8,314 nucleotides of DNA, taken from Candidatus Woesearchaeota archaeon. GTDB lineage: Archaea > Nanobdellota > Nanobdellia > Woesearchaeales > J091. The DNA lies in assembly GCA_003695045.1 (NCBI GenBank), contig RFJB01000120.1:1-8314 (forward strand), given 5' to 3'. The position numbers and the translations under genes were made by a program. Numbering within the stretch: position 1 is the first letter of the stretch; the number at the start of each line of letters is the position of its first letter. A model generated the notes under the pieces. That model saw only the letters and a program-made list of their open reading frames with translations. It ran no database searches and was not told where the DNA came from. Below, in pieces: positions 1 to 5,931 of the stretch.

Positions 1-1
1 A

Positions 2-697
2 GGGATCATAAAATACATCGGTCCTGACGGAAAATCGCAGGTAAGCGTCAGGTATGTTGACGGCAAGCCGGACAAGGTTACCGCTGTCGTCATCTCAACA
101 CAGCATTTGGACAACGTCAAAGTCAAACAGCTTCGCAAGGACATCCTGAAGAAGGTAATTCAGCCGGTTGTCGGCAAATGGATGGACAAGAACACCAAGG
201 TGCACATAAACCCCACTGGCTCGTTTGTGATTGGCGGTCCTGAAGGCGACTCCGGTCTTACAGGGAGGAAGATTATTGTGGACACTTACGGCGGCGTTGG
301 TCGCCATGGAGGTGGCGCATTCTCAGGCAAAGACCCGACCAAGGTGGACAGGTCCGCTGCTTATGCTGCGCGTTATGTTGCCAAGAACATTGTTGCGGCA
401 GGCCTTGCCGACAAGTGCGAGGTCCAGCTATCCTACGCCATCGGGGTTGCGGAACCCACAAGCATTAATGTTGACACTTTCGGCACAGGCAGGATTCCTG
501 AGGAGGAGATTGTCCGGCTTGTCAGAAAGCATTTCAACCTCACGCCGAAAGGCATCATATCTTCCTTGAAACTGAGGAGGCCTATTTACGCCAAAACTGC
601 TGCCTACGGCCACTTTGGGAGAAACGATCCTGACTTTACATGGGAGAAGACAGACAAGGCAGCCATCCTCAGAAAAGAAGCAGGCCTCTCTTCCTGA
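2..697 (+). CDS. metK: S-adenosylmethionine synthetase, bacterial class (3' part; 5' end outside window)
   Basis: Makes S-adenosylmethionine from methionine and ATP, releasing phosphate and pyrophosphate, in the cytoplasm. About 231 C-terminal residues are present, against roughly 380-400 for the whole family; the frame is open to the window edge, so the start lies upstream. Visible bacterial MetK landmarks, in order, are [39 protein letters not shown], the signature GGGAFSGKD (nt about 311-337), [21 protein letters not shown], and the C-terminal TAAYGHFGR with WEKTDKA. This is the bacterial/eukaryotic MAT class. Archaea typically use a very divergent MAT (COG1812) that lacks these strings, so in this archaeal setting the gene was probably acquired by transfer (inference). 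It stops at TGA 695-697, and the next gene has its own promoter-like region. Family assignment is very secure. Confidence 0.97.
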   Translation, partial: GIIKYIGPDGKSQVSVRYVDGKPDKVTAVVISTQHLDNVKVKQLRKDILKKVIQPVVGKWMDKNTKVHINPTGSFVIGGPEGDSGLTGRKIIVDTYGGVGRHGGGAFSGKDPTKVDRSAAYAARYVAKNIVAAGLADKCEVQLSYAIGVAEPTSINVDTFGTGRIPEEEIVRLVRKHFNLTPKGIISSLKLRRPIYAKTAAYGHFGRNDPDFTWEKTDKAAILRKEAGLSS

Positions 698-730
698 TGC
701 CTCTTTCTCGCCAAAGCGCAGGGAAAGGAC

Positions 731-780
731 TACTTAAAGATAGTTAATTATTTATACTTCTTGGTCTTTGGTGCTTATCC
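731..780 (+). promoter_or_regulatory. Probable archaeal promoter of the phosphofructokinase gene
   Basis: An AT-rich island in the metK-pfk spacer contains TTATTTATA at 748-756, about 60 bp before the ATG at 814. A second, weaker element (ACTTAAAG) lies at 732-739. With the usual 22-27 bp offset, transcription would begin near 776-782 and leave a leader of about 35 nt. No strong BRE is visible, so the exact element is uncertain. Confidence 0.4.
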
Positions 781-798
781 ATCTGCAAACGGCTTGTC

Positions 799-805
799 AG
801 GGGGT
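799..805 (+). promoter_or_regulatory. Shine-Dalgarno-like site deciding the phosphofructokinase start
   Basis: AGGGGGT lies 8 nt before the ATG at 814, a normal spacing. The alternative in-frame TTG at 805 overlaps this purine run, so ATG 814 is preferred. Confidence 0.5.
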
Positions 806-813
806 TGGAAACA

Positions 814-2061
814 ATGCTTGAACAGAAGATTAACAGGATTGGAATCATCACAAGCGGCGGCGACTGCGGCGGACTGAACGCTGTCATTCACGGTGCCGCC
901 AGAATGGCTGAGCATTACGGCATATCGTCTGTTGTCATCCCGAACGGTTATGCAGGGCTTTACAATCTTGTTGACTTTGAAGAGGGCTCCTTGACGGAAA
1001 TGAATTCATCCCGCCTGAGGGATGTTTCTGTCACGCTTGCCGGCTCGGAAGCAGGGCATTCGCGCGTGAAAATTTCCAAAATAGACGACCCTCATAAGTA
1101 CGAACGCATAAGGGAAGGTCTGAAAAAGCACGGCATAGACGCTCTTGTGGTCAGCGGAGGAGATGACACCGGAAGCGTTGTGGTGGACCTCACTGAGAAC
1201 GGAATACCTGTCAATCACGCCCCGAAAACCATGGACCTTGACCTTATGACGTACAGCGTTGGAGGCGATTCAACAATCGGCAGGCTGCAGCGCTTCATTT
1301 CTGATTTGAAGACGACCGGCCAGAGCCACAACAGGATTATCGTTGTTGAGACCTTCGGCCGTTATGTGGGGCAGACCGCTCTCAAAGGAGGCGTCGCGGG
1401 AGGCGCGGACTGCATTCTTATCCCTGAGATAGCTCCCGACTTTGACATTGTCTATGAGCATCTTTTCAATAGATTTACCAGCCGCGTTCTGGAAAGCGAT
1501 GTCAAGGCGGGAACATACATGATTGTAACTGCTGAAGCTCTCAGGGGCGATCCTTCTAAGGACGATGTTAATGAGAAGGGATTTCTCATTGATCCCTCAA
1601 AGGGGAGGGATGCGCACGGCCATTACAAGCTTGCAGGAGCAGGCGAGAGGGTCGCTTCAGAACTGTCTGTCAGGATGAACATGGACGAGAGGATTCCTGA
1701 GTTCATGAAGGAGGCAGGTCTTTACATTGAGGGCCAGTACACAAAGCCGGAGATACGAGTGATAAAGCCGACGCACCTTTTGCGCTGCGGCGACAGTTCA
1801 GCATACGATGTCAACTTCGGCCTCAAGGCAGGAGCAGGCGCTGTCATTCTTCTGCTGGAAGGAATAACAGGCATGACCGTCGCGGGCATTGAAAACAACG
1901 AGGTAAAGTATCTTCCCACGGCGGAAGCGATAAAACAAAACACAGTCAGCTTGGATGAGGTCCCCATCTATGAGGCGATGGGAATAACCTTTGGAAGAAA
2001 TCCTGAAGAATTCAGACCGAAGCTTGTTCAGGTGCCTCCCAGCGAGGCGCGCCATTACTGA
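814..2061 (+). CDS. PfkA-superfamily 6-phosphofructokinase, probably pyrophosphate-dependent
   Basis: Phosphorylates fructose 6-phosphate to fructose 1,6-bisphosphate. The PPi-linked form is reversible and can serve glycolysis and gluconeogenesis. The protein has 415 residues from ATG 814, longer than the roughly 320-340 of compact bacterial PfkA. Visible motifs are the N-terminal nucleotide/PPi loop SGGD (14-17); GGDDT (115-119) where ATP enzymes have GGDGS; PKTMDLD (137-143) with Lys138 where ATP enzymes usually have Gly, and catalytic Asp141; EVFGR-like ETFGR (179-183); and a sugar-phosphate segment with His321 and Arg324, matching GHIQRGG of E. coli PfkA. The second Asp in GGDD together with Lys in PKT is the established mark of PPi-dependent enzymes. 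Leu142 replaces the usual Asn of TIDND. Archaea more often carry ADP-dependent kinases of another fold. The family is certain; the phosphate donor is inferred from motifs. Confidence 0.9.
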   Translation: MLEQKINRIGIITSGGDCGGLNAVIHGAARMAEHYGISSVVIPNGYAGLYNLVDFEEGSLTEMNSSRLRDVSVTLAGSEAGHSRVKISKIDDPHKYERIREGLKKHGIDALVVSGGDDTGSVVVDLTENGIPVNHAPKTMDLDLMTYSVGGDSTIGRLQRFISDLKTTGQSHNRIIVVETFGRYVGQTALKGGVAGGADCILIPEIAPDFDIVYEHLFNRFTSRVLESDVKAGTYMIVTAEALRGDPSKDDVNEKGFLIDPSKGRDAHGHYKLAGAGERVASELSVRMNMDERIPEFMKEAGLYIEGQYTKPEIRVIKPTHLLRCGDSSAYDVNFGLKAGAGAVILLLEGITGMTVAGIENNEVKYLPTAEAIKQNTVSLDEVPIYEAMGITFGRNPEEFRPKLVQVPPSEARHY

Positions 2062-2073
2062 TGCGCTTCCTGT

Positions 2074-2598
2074 TCAGGCTTTCAGATTTTTTTTCACTGC
2101 TTTTTCTGATATTATCGCGCTGTTTCCTGTCGGGTCTTCTATGGTTATCTTAATCTGCTCCTGCCCCCACATTGCGCGCTGTATTTTTTTGAGGAGGTTC
2201 TTTGCCTTCTTCTTTGCCTTCGGGTCTTCTTCCATGTCTCTGGATTTCTCAAGCGCTTCCTTTACCCTGTTAAGCACTCCTTCTATGTTCGTAACGTATC
2301 CCTGGGAAGCGGGCCCGGGCGTAATTGTCATCACATGCGGTATTTTGATTGTCGCCTCGGATGACTTCACAACCCTTACCTTGAGGTCCTCCTCGCTTTC
2401 CAGAACGAAAGTGTATGATGCCGGCTCGTGGGTTTCTGCGGGTTCTATGTCCGACTTGTGAAACTTGCAGTTGGAGCAGCTCATTGAGAAAATGTAGAGT
2501 TTGCCGAAGTAGGGAACCTCTGTTTCCTCTTGGGCCAGAGTGAGGTTATTTGTGTGGCATATCGGACACGGCTGTTCAGGTAGTACCTCTCTGCTCAT
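2074..2598 (-). CDS. Archaeal ZPR1-family zinc-finger protein
   Basis: A 174-residue single-unit ZPR1 protein. An N-terminal C4 zinc finger has CPIC (Cys11, Cys14) and CSNC (Cys41, Cys44), with the family-typical EVPYFG and IFSMSCSNC strings. It is followed by the ZPR1 beta-rich domain, seen as VVKSSEATIKIPHVMTITPG (about 75-94), a GYVTNIEGVLNRVKEALE helix, and ITIEDPTGNSAI near the C-terminus (about 151-162). Eukaryotic ZPR1 has two such units and acts as a dedicated chaperone for elongation factor eEF1A. A corresponding role for the short archaeal form with aEF1A is plausible but not shown here. A lysine-rich stretch (about 127-137) precedes the final domain segment. The start is the only reasonable ATG, with a weak GGCAGGAA upstream. 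It sits 57 bp downstream of sepF on the same strand, so co-transcription is likely. Confidence 0.9.
   Translation of the reverse strand: MSREVLPEQPCPICHTNNLTLAQEETEVPYFGKLYIFSMSCSNCKFHKSDIEPAETHEPASYTFVLESEEDLKVRVVKSSEATIKIPHVMTITPGPASQGYVTNIEGVLNRVKEALEKSRDMEEDPKAKKKAKNLLKKIQRAMWGQEQIKITIEDPTGNSAIISEKAVKKNLKA
2087..2105 (+). terminator. Probable oligo-T terminator for the phosphofructokinase transcript
   Basis: Runs of eight T (2087-2094) and five T (2101-2105) begin 26 bp after the stop codon. Archaeal RNA polymerase terminates at U-rich tracts without needing a hairpin. The tracts lie inside the 3' end of the opposing zpr1 gene, where they encode lysine codons, so the two transcripts would overlap by a few dozen bases. 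Confidence 0.5.
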
Positions 2599-2655
2599 TC
2601 TATTCCTGCCTCTGTAGAGTGTTTGCCTGTCGGTTTTTGCAGTTTGTCCTGCGGT

Positions 2656-3048
2656 TTACTCTTCGCTTATCTTTGATGTCTGGCTGTTCCTCTGGATTTC
2701 TGCGAAGTGCGGAGTGACAACAATCCAGTCGTCTCCGAACCCTGCTATGTCGCCATTAACCGCGTCGCATGTTTTCTTCAGCTTGTTGACTGCCCTCTTC
2801 AGCTCTACGAGGTCCTTGTCTTTCAGGGGTCTTATGTTTACAAGGCAGATGGTGTACCCTTCCCTGAGAGCGTCAAGAACCGGCTTGATGTCTGAGAAAT
2901 CCTCTATGACAAAGGGTTTCACCATTATCTTGTTCTTTGAATCGTCTCCTGTGATAGCGCTTACCTCGACGTATTCCTCTTTCTCCTCAATCTCTTCTTC
3001 GCTGGGACCTGCAAGACCCTGCTTTATCTTTGAAAGTAATTTCTTCAT
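2656..3048 (-). CDS. sepF: SepF-like cell division protein (archaeal FtsZ membrane anchor)
   Basis: Archaeal SepF tethers FtsZ filaments to the membrane at the division site. The 130-residue protein begins MKKLLSKIKQGL, an amphipathic helix of the kind that serves as the membrane-targeting sequence. An acidic linker (about 15-26) follows, then the compact SepF domain: VKPFVIEDFSDIKPVLDALREG (43-64), the hydrophobic strand YTICLVNI (65-72), helix residues about 76-95, and GDIAGFGDDWIVVTP (99-113). That glycine-rich turn and final strand are the family hallmark. The start at 3048 is chosen over an upstream in-frame ATG at 3147. GGAGGT sits 7 nt before it, the targeting helix then lies at the N-terminus, and a TATA box lies just beyond 3147. 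No ftsZ is in the window. The gene is followed by zpr1 on the same strand. Confidence 0.9.
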   Translation of the reverse strand: MKKLLSKIKQGLAGPSEEEIEEKEEYVEVSAITGDDSKNKIMVKPFVIEDFSDIKPVLDALREGYTICLVNIRPLKDKDLVELKRAVNKLKKTCDAVNGDIAGFGDDWIVVTPHFAEIQRNSQTSKISEE

Positions 3049-3055
3049 TGGGATT

Positions 3056-3061
3056 ACCTCC
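3056..3061 (-). promoter_or_regulatory. Strong Shine-Dalgarno for sepF
   Basis: On the minus strand this reads GGAGGT, 7 nt before the ATG at 3048. It is the best ribosome-binding site in the window and fixes the sepF start, arguing against the 33-codon-longer reading from 3147. Confidence 0.85.
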
Positions 3062-3083
3062 GTAAAATCAAAAATCAATATTG

Positions 3084-3126
3084 CCCGCGGCTTCAATGTC
3101 CGCCGCTGAGATGCGTGAATCGCGGG
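3084..3126 (-). other. GC-rich inverted repeats in the sepF leader
   Basis: Between the sepF promoter and its ribosome-binding site, CCCGCG (3084-3089) is complementary to CGCGGG (3121-3126), and GCGGC (3087-3091) is complementary to GCCGC (3102-3106). The two pairings share bases 3087-3089, so they cannot form together. This may be a structured leader, or chance pairing in a GC-rich patch. Confidence 0.35.
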
Positions 3127-3158
3127 GCATATTAATACTTTTCCCATTCGGTTGATGC

Positions 3159-3172
3159 TATTTAAATCTTTC
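3159..3172 (-). promoter_or_regulatory. BRE/TATA promoter of sepF (and zpr1)
   Basis: On the minus strand this reads CGAAAGATTTAAATA, a close match to an archaeal BRE (CGAAA) followed by a TATA box (TTTAAATA, 3159-3166). Transcription would start near 3136-3140, giving a leader of about 90 nt before ATG 3048. A second candidate, GTATTAATATG at 3129-3139, would give a leader of about 60 nt. Either places the upstream ATG at 3147 outside the transcript. Confidence 0.6.
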
Positions 3173-3284
3173 GCAGAAGTGATTTTGCGCCTTCAAAACG
3201 GCCTTTTTCTTCTTTTCTCTTGGTTGAACGCTCTGCATGCAGGCAGCGATGCAAGAAAACATATGAAACATATTTATCAGATTA

Positions 3285-4562
3285 TCAGTATATGCTGTCC
3301 AGGACAGAGTGCGCATCGGGCATCGCAAGAGCGTCCTCAACGTCTCGCCATTCCCTTCCAAGTTTTGCCTTCAGCCGCGTCTTCTCGTATTCGGCTTCCC
3401 TGTTGCTTACCCTTGCAATCCTGTCAGCCATTATCAGCCCGTAGGGGTATCCCAGAAAAACAGGGTCTTTTGATACTCGGGACAGCCAGCCCGCGATTAA
3501 GTCCGCGCTTTCAGAATTCTCTGCCGGAATTTGAAGCTTGAATACAAACCTGCTTTTTGGATGGAGTTTGACAAAGTACGTCTTTACTCTTGCTTCTTTC
3601 CTATTGTCATTGTCATTCCGCGCGTTTTCTTTTTCACTGCTGCTCCCTTCCAGGGCAGCAATCCAGTTTCCGGTTATGTCTGTTTTTTTCTCAAGGACTT
3701 TGAGCAGCGAAACGACGCTTTTTCCGTCCTCGCTTGTCATGCCGGTCTTTTTCGCAAGAGCTGCAACAGCTGTTTCTTTTTCATCAGCTTCCTTCAGCAG
3801 TTCTGCCAGGAATTTCCTTTCCTGGTTGTCCTCCCATTCGAGGTGCCCGTCAAGAACAAGTATGGTGTCCCTGCTGCTTTCTTCATGCAGGAGAGCCCTC
3901 GCGGCGCATATCTCAAGAATCCTTCTTATCAGGGCTGCTGCTTCCGGCGCTTCCCTTCTCCTGTTGCTTGCGTCCGTCCCGGCTATGGTTGCCTGTTCAA
4001 TATGCTTCAGGAACTCTTCGAGTCCTATCTCGTCCTTTATGCTCACAATCTCGCTTTTGAATCCCGGAAGTCCTGTCTTCTCGTTCTTTTCCGGAGTGTC
4101 CTCTGACTCAGCTTTTACCGCAATGTAAAACTCTGACACTTTTGCCCTGCCTTGCTTTCCTTTCCTCTTTTGATCTCTCATTGCCATTTCAGCACTGCCG
4201 AGCCCCTTTTGTGCTTCAGGTCCCTGCGTCTCGTTCTTTTCCGCGTCATTGTTGCGGCTCTGCCGGAACGCGCCTATTCTGATGAATGACAAGCAGAAGT
4301 CGGAGTTTTCAATCAGCGCTGCCTGGCCTCCGTCTATAAAGATTGCCTCTCTCCATTTGACATCTTTAGAATCTGTGTCTTCAAACTGCCTGAGCGACTC
4401 CGGTTTCAGGATGTGTATTTCTCCGTCTTTTGCTATGCTGATGCTGTTTATGTCTTCCCTGTCACTTTTCATCTGCTTGAGAATCTCAACAACTCGCTCT
4501 GCAGGAGCGCTTCTTCCTTCCGGTCCATTTCTTTCTTTGCTCTCTTCTTCGCTCTTTGCCAT
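3285..4562 (-). CDS. nurA: NurA-domain nuclease (divergent, with charged insertion)
   Basis: NurA is a Mn-dependent 5'-3' DNA nuclease that works with the HerA helicase, Mre11 and Rad50 in DNA end resection. The 425-residue protein shows NurA landmarks in order: FIDGG (75-79), whose Asp77 matches the first catalytic aspartate; a helix with Glu217 (RRILE) as a candidate second acidic residue; the strand ILVLDGHLEW (234-243) with Asp238; AALAKKTGMTSEDG (267-280), matching the family's variable lysine/serine segment; YFVKLHPKSRFVFKLQI (329-345); and DPVFLGYPYGLIMADRIARVS (366-386), the strongest family segment. The C-terminal DAHSVLDSIY contains His418, matching the conserved NurA histidine. Unusual are a lysine- and glutamate-rich insertion (about 100-165) and a Ser/Asn/Asp-rich stretch (307-320). 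An in-frame TAA at 4587-4589 makes ATG 4562 the only ATG start. No HerA, Mre11 or Rad50 gene is nearby. Assignment is from recalled family pattern, not alignment. Confidence 0.8.
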   Translation of the reverse strand: MAKSEEESKERNGPEGRSAPAERVVEILKQMKSDREDINSISIAKDGEIHILKPESLRQFEDTDSKDVKWREAIFIDGGQAALIENSDFCLSFIRIGAFRQSRNNDAEKNETQGPEAQKGLGSAEMAMRDQKRKGKQGRAKVSEFYIAVKAESEDTPEKNEKTGLPGFKSEIVSIKDEIGLEEFLKHIEQATIAGTDASNRRREAPEAAALIRRILEICAARALLHEESSRDTILVLDGHLEWEDNQERKFLAELLKEADEKETAVAALAKKTGMTSEDGKSVVSLLKVLEKKTDITGNWIAALEGSSSEKENARNDNDNRKEARVKTYFVKLHPKSRFVFKLQIPAENSESADLIAGWLSRVSKDPVFLGYPYGLIMADRIARVSNREAEYEKTRLKAKLGREWRDVEDALAMPDAHSVLDSIY

Positions 4563-4594
4563 TTTGGTTGTCCGGTGCTTGAGATTTTAGTTAA

Positions 4595-4610
4595 GATTAT
4601 TAATTATTCC
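4595..4610. promoter_or_regulatory. Divergent promoter core between nurA and nadC
   Basis: The nearly symmetric AT core GATTATTAATTATTCC can serve as a TATA box on either strand. Read leftward it predicts a start near 4578 and a short leader of about 16 nt for nurA, which has no clear Shine-Dalgarno. Read rightward it predicts a start near 4628 for nadC. Whether both directions use it is inference. Confidence 0.45.
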
Positions 4611-4652
4611 TTTTTTACTCCCTGCATGCTTCCTCGCCTTGGAGAATCCGGA

Positions 4653-4662
4653 GATTATAAAA
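4653..4662 (+). promoter_or_regulatory. Second TATA-like element just before nadC
   Basis: GATTATAAAAA resembles a good TATA box but ends only 8 bp before the ATG at 4671. A transcript starting 25 bp downstream would begin inside the coding region, where no in-frame ATG follows closely. It is therefore either not used or points to a downstream non-ATG start. Confidence 0.25.
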
Positions 4663-4670
4663 AGTTAGCC

Positions 4671-5648
4671 ATGACTGAGCAGGAGCGCAGTCAACTGCGT
4701 TTTCTTGCTGTTCTCTCCCTTTGCGAAGACCTTGATGCTAATTTTCTTTCAAAACTCTCAGAAGACAGCTTCAAGTTCCTTGCAGGCAATTTTGAGGACT
4801 GCGCCCGTAACATTCATGAGCTTGCGAAAAACGATGCCACTTCTTTCTCCGCGTTTCCCGGGAAGATTGAATCGGTTGCCTCGATAACGGCTCAGGAACC
4901 TCTCGTCGTTTCAGGAATTGAAGCAGTCAGGACTGTTTTCTCCCTCGTTGACCCGTCTCTTAATGTTGAGCTTCTTGTTTCCGACGGCGATCACGTTAAA
5001 GAAGGAGCAGTCCTTGCACGCATCAAAGGAGACATGAGGTCTGTTCTGGCAGGCGAGAGGACGGCGCTCAACTTTCTTCAGCGGTGCTGCGGCATCTCAA
5101 CGCTGACTTCAAGGTTTGTTTCCGTCGCCTCAAAGCACGGCGTGGACATCTATGACACGCGCAAAACAGCCCCCGGCTGGCGTTTTCTGGACAAGTTCGC
5201 TGTTCGCTGCGGCGGCGGCAAAAATCACCGGTTAGGCCTTCACGACCAGATTCTTGTGAAGTCGACTCATGTTGATTTGGCAGGGGGCGTTTCACAAGCC
5301 CTCCGTTCTGTTTTCTCGTCGCCTGCAGGAAGCAGTCAGATTGTTGTTGAAGTGGAAGTAAGAAATCTTGAAGAGCTGAAAGCCGCTCTGGAGTTTCCCG
5401 TGGATGTTGTCCTGCTTGACAACATGAGTCCTTCTCTTGCGCGCGAAGCAATACAACTGGCAAGGTCAGGGCAGCGGGGCAGAAGTCCTCCGCAGATTGA
5501 AATTTCAGGAGGGATTAATCTTTCAAACATTGAGGCGTTCTGTTCTCTTAATCCGGAGAGGATTGCTGTCGGTATGTTGACTCATTCTCCGCCCGCTGCC
5601 AGGATTCACATGAAGGTTTCTGCGCCGTCGCAGGACGGGAAACCCTGA
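4671..5648 (+). CDS. nadC: Nicotinate-nucleotide pyrophosphorylase (quinolinate phosphoribosyltransferase)
   Basis: Converts quinolinate and PRPP to nicotinate mononucleotide, CO2 and pyrophosphate, the entry of de novo NAD synthesis. From ATG 4671 it has 325 residues, about 40 more than usual, all at the N-terminus. Residues 50-65 hold a worn version of the family's DVTS segment (NDATSFS). The rest is canonical: VVSGIEAV (79-86), GERTALNFLQR (128-138, Arg130), TRKTAPGWR (163-171, Lys165), GGGKNHRLGLHD (181-192, Arg187), EVEVRNLEEL (227-236), LLDNM (248-252, Asp250), EISGGINLSNI (277-287) and AVGMLTHS (299-306). An oddity is KSTH (197-200), where KDNH is normal; the lysine and histidine are kept. 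An in-frame ATG at 4626 would add 15 residues, but it has no Shine-Dalgarno and sits at the predicted transcript start. No nadA or nadB is in the window. The start is uncertain; the family is not. Confidence 0.92.
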   Translation: MTEQERSQLRFLAVLSLCEDLDANFLSKLSEDSFKFLAGNFEDCARNIHELAKNDATSFSAFPGKIESVASITAQEPLVVSGIEAVRTVFSLVDPSLNVELLVSDGDHVKEGAVLARIKGDMRSVLAGERTALNFLQRCCGISTLTSRFVSVASKHGVDIYDTRKTAPGWRFLDKFAVRCGGGKNHRLGLHDQILVKSTHVDLAGGVSQALRSVFSSPAGSSQIVVEVEVRNLEELKAALEFPVDVVLLDNMSPSLAREAIQLARSGQRGRSPPQIEISGGINLSNIEAFCSLNPERIAVGMLTHSPPAARIHMKVSAPSQDGKP

Positions 5649-5704
5649 TGCCCGGGCATTCTGTTATCCGGGACTTCTGTTGCGTGAGAACCCAGCCACT
5701 TCCT

Positions 5705-5752
5705 GTTCTTCTTCGTATTCTTGCATGTTTTTGCTTTGTTTTCGGCTTTCTC
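5705..5752 (+). terminator. T-rich terminator region after nadC
   Basis: A pyrimidine-rich stretch with several T runs, including five T at 5728-5732 and four T nearby, begins about 60 bp after the nadC stop, as expected for hairpin-independent archaeal termination. A perfect palindrome, ATGCCCGGGCAT (5648-5659), overlaps the last base of the stop codon and might add structure to the 3' end. Confidence 0.4.
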
Positions 5753-5753
5753 C

Positions 5754-5769
5754 TCAAAAACTTTTTATA
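5754..5769 (+). promoter_or_regulatory. BRE/TATA promoter of topA
   Basis: TCAAAAAC followed by TTTTTATA (5762-5769) fits an archaeal BRE plus TATA box. Transcription would start near 5790, leaving a leader of about 140 nt before the ATG at 5932, which is long for an archaeal mRNA. Confidence 0.6.
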
Positions 5770-5839
5770 GTGCGCCGGTTGCCCCCCGTTCTGAAGGCGC
5801 TTTTCGTGCTGTTTTGCAACTGCTGTGCGGCGGCACATG

Positions 5840-5864
5840 GGCGCGCGCCCGGAAATCGCGCGCC
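5840..5864 (+). other. Strong GC hairpin in the topA leader
   Basis: GGCGCGCG (5840-5847) and CGCGCGCC (5857-5864) form a perfect 8-bp stem with a 9-nt loop. An overlapping perfect 12-bp palindrome, GGGCGCGCGCCC, lies at 5839-5850 and could compete with it. The rest of the 283-bp spacer contains the terminator and promoter described separately, a weak GCGCC/GGCGC pairing near 5772-5800, and no convincing gene. Confidence 0.5.
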
Positions 5865-5916
5865 TGGCGTTGTCAGGGCGGATGTTGTCAGGATTGAGAA
5901 CCGCCAATGATTATCA

Positions 5917-5923
5917 GGAAGGT
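5917..5923 (+). promoter_or_regulatory. Shine-Dalgarno-like site of topA
   Basis: GGAAGGT ends 8 nt before the ATG at 5932. An in-frame TGA at 5908-5910 rules out any upstream extension, so this start is firm. Confidence 0.6.
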
Positions 5924-5931
5924 CATTCAGG

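Noticed and set aside
2062..2073. Regulatory content in the 12-bp gap between the convergent phosphofructokinase and zpr1 stops
   Set aside because: The gap is too short to hold anything beyond the junction; the termination signal lies inside zpr1.
2714..3109. Plus-strand open frame of 131 codons opposite sepF
   Set aside because: Antisense shadow; the minus strand encodes a recognisable SepF domain with a good ribosome-binding site.
3049..3147. A 33-codon-longer start for the sepF protein at ATG 3147
   Set aside because: The upstream peptide does not look like SepF, the predicted transcript begins after that ATG, and the ATG at 3048 has a strong GGAGGT and yields the expected N-terminal membrane helix.
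3233..3242. Palindrome CTGCATGCAG downstream of nurA as a terminator or attachment site
   Set aside because: Ten bases only, no T run on the transcribed side, and no second copy or integrase; likely chance.
3538..4128. Long plus-strand open frame (196 codons) opposite nurA
   Set aside because: It is Ser/Leu/Phe-rich low-complexity sequence typical of the antisense of a charged coding region, and the opposite strand has clear NurA motifs.
5680..5910. 76-codon open frame in the nadC-topA spacer
   Set aside because: It starts with TTG, lacks a ribosome-binding site, runs across the predicted topA promoter, and its peptide resembles no family I know.
5772..5931. A structured non-coding RNA (SRP RNA, RNase P RNA or a C/D or H/ACA guide) in the topA leader
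   Set aside because: I could not find diagnostic motifs such as proper C/D boxes, an ACA tail or conserved SRP loops; only GC-rich stems are present.
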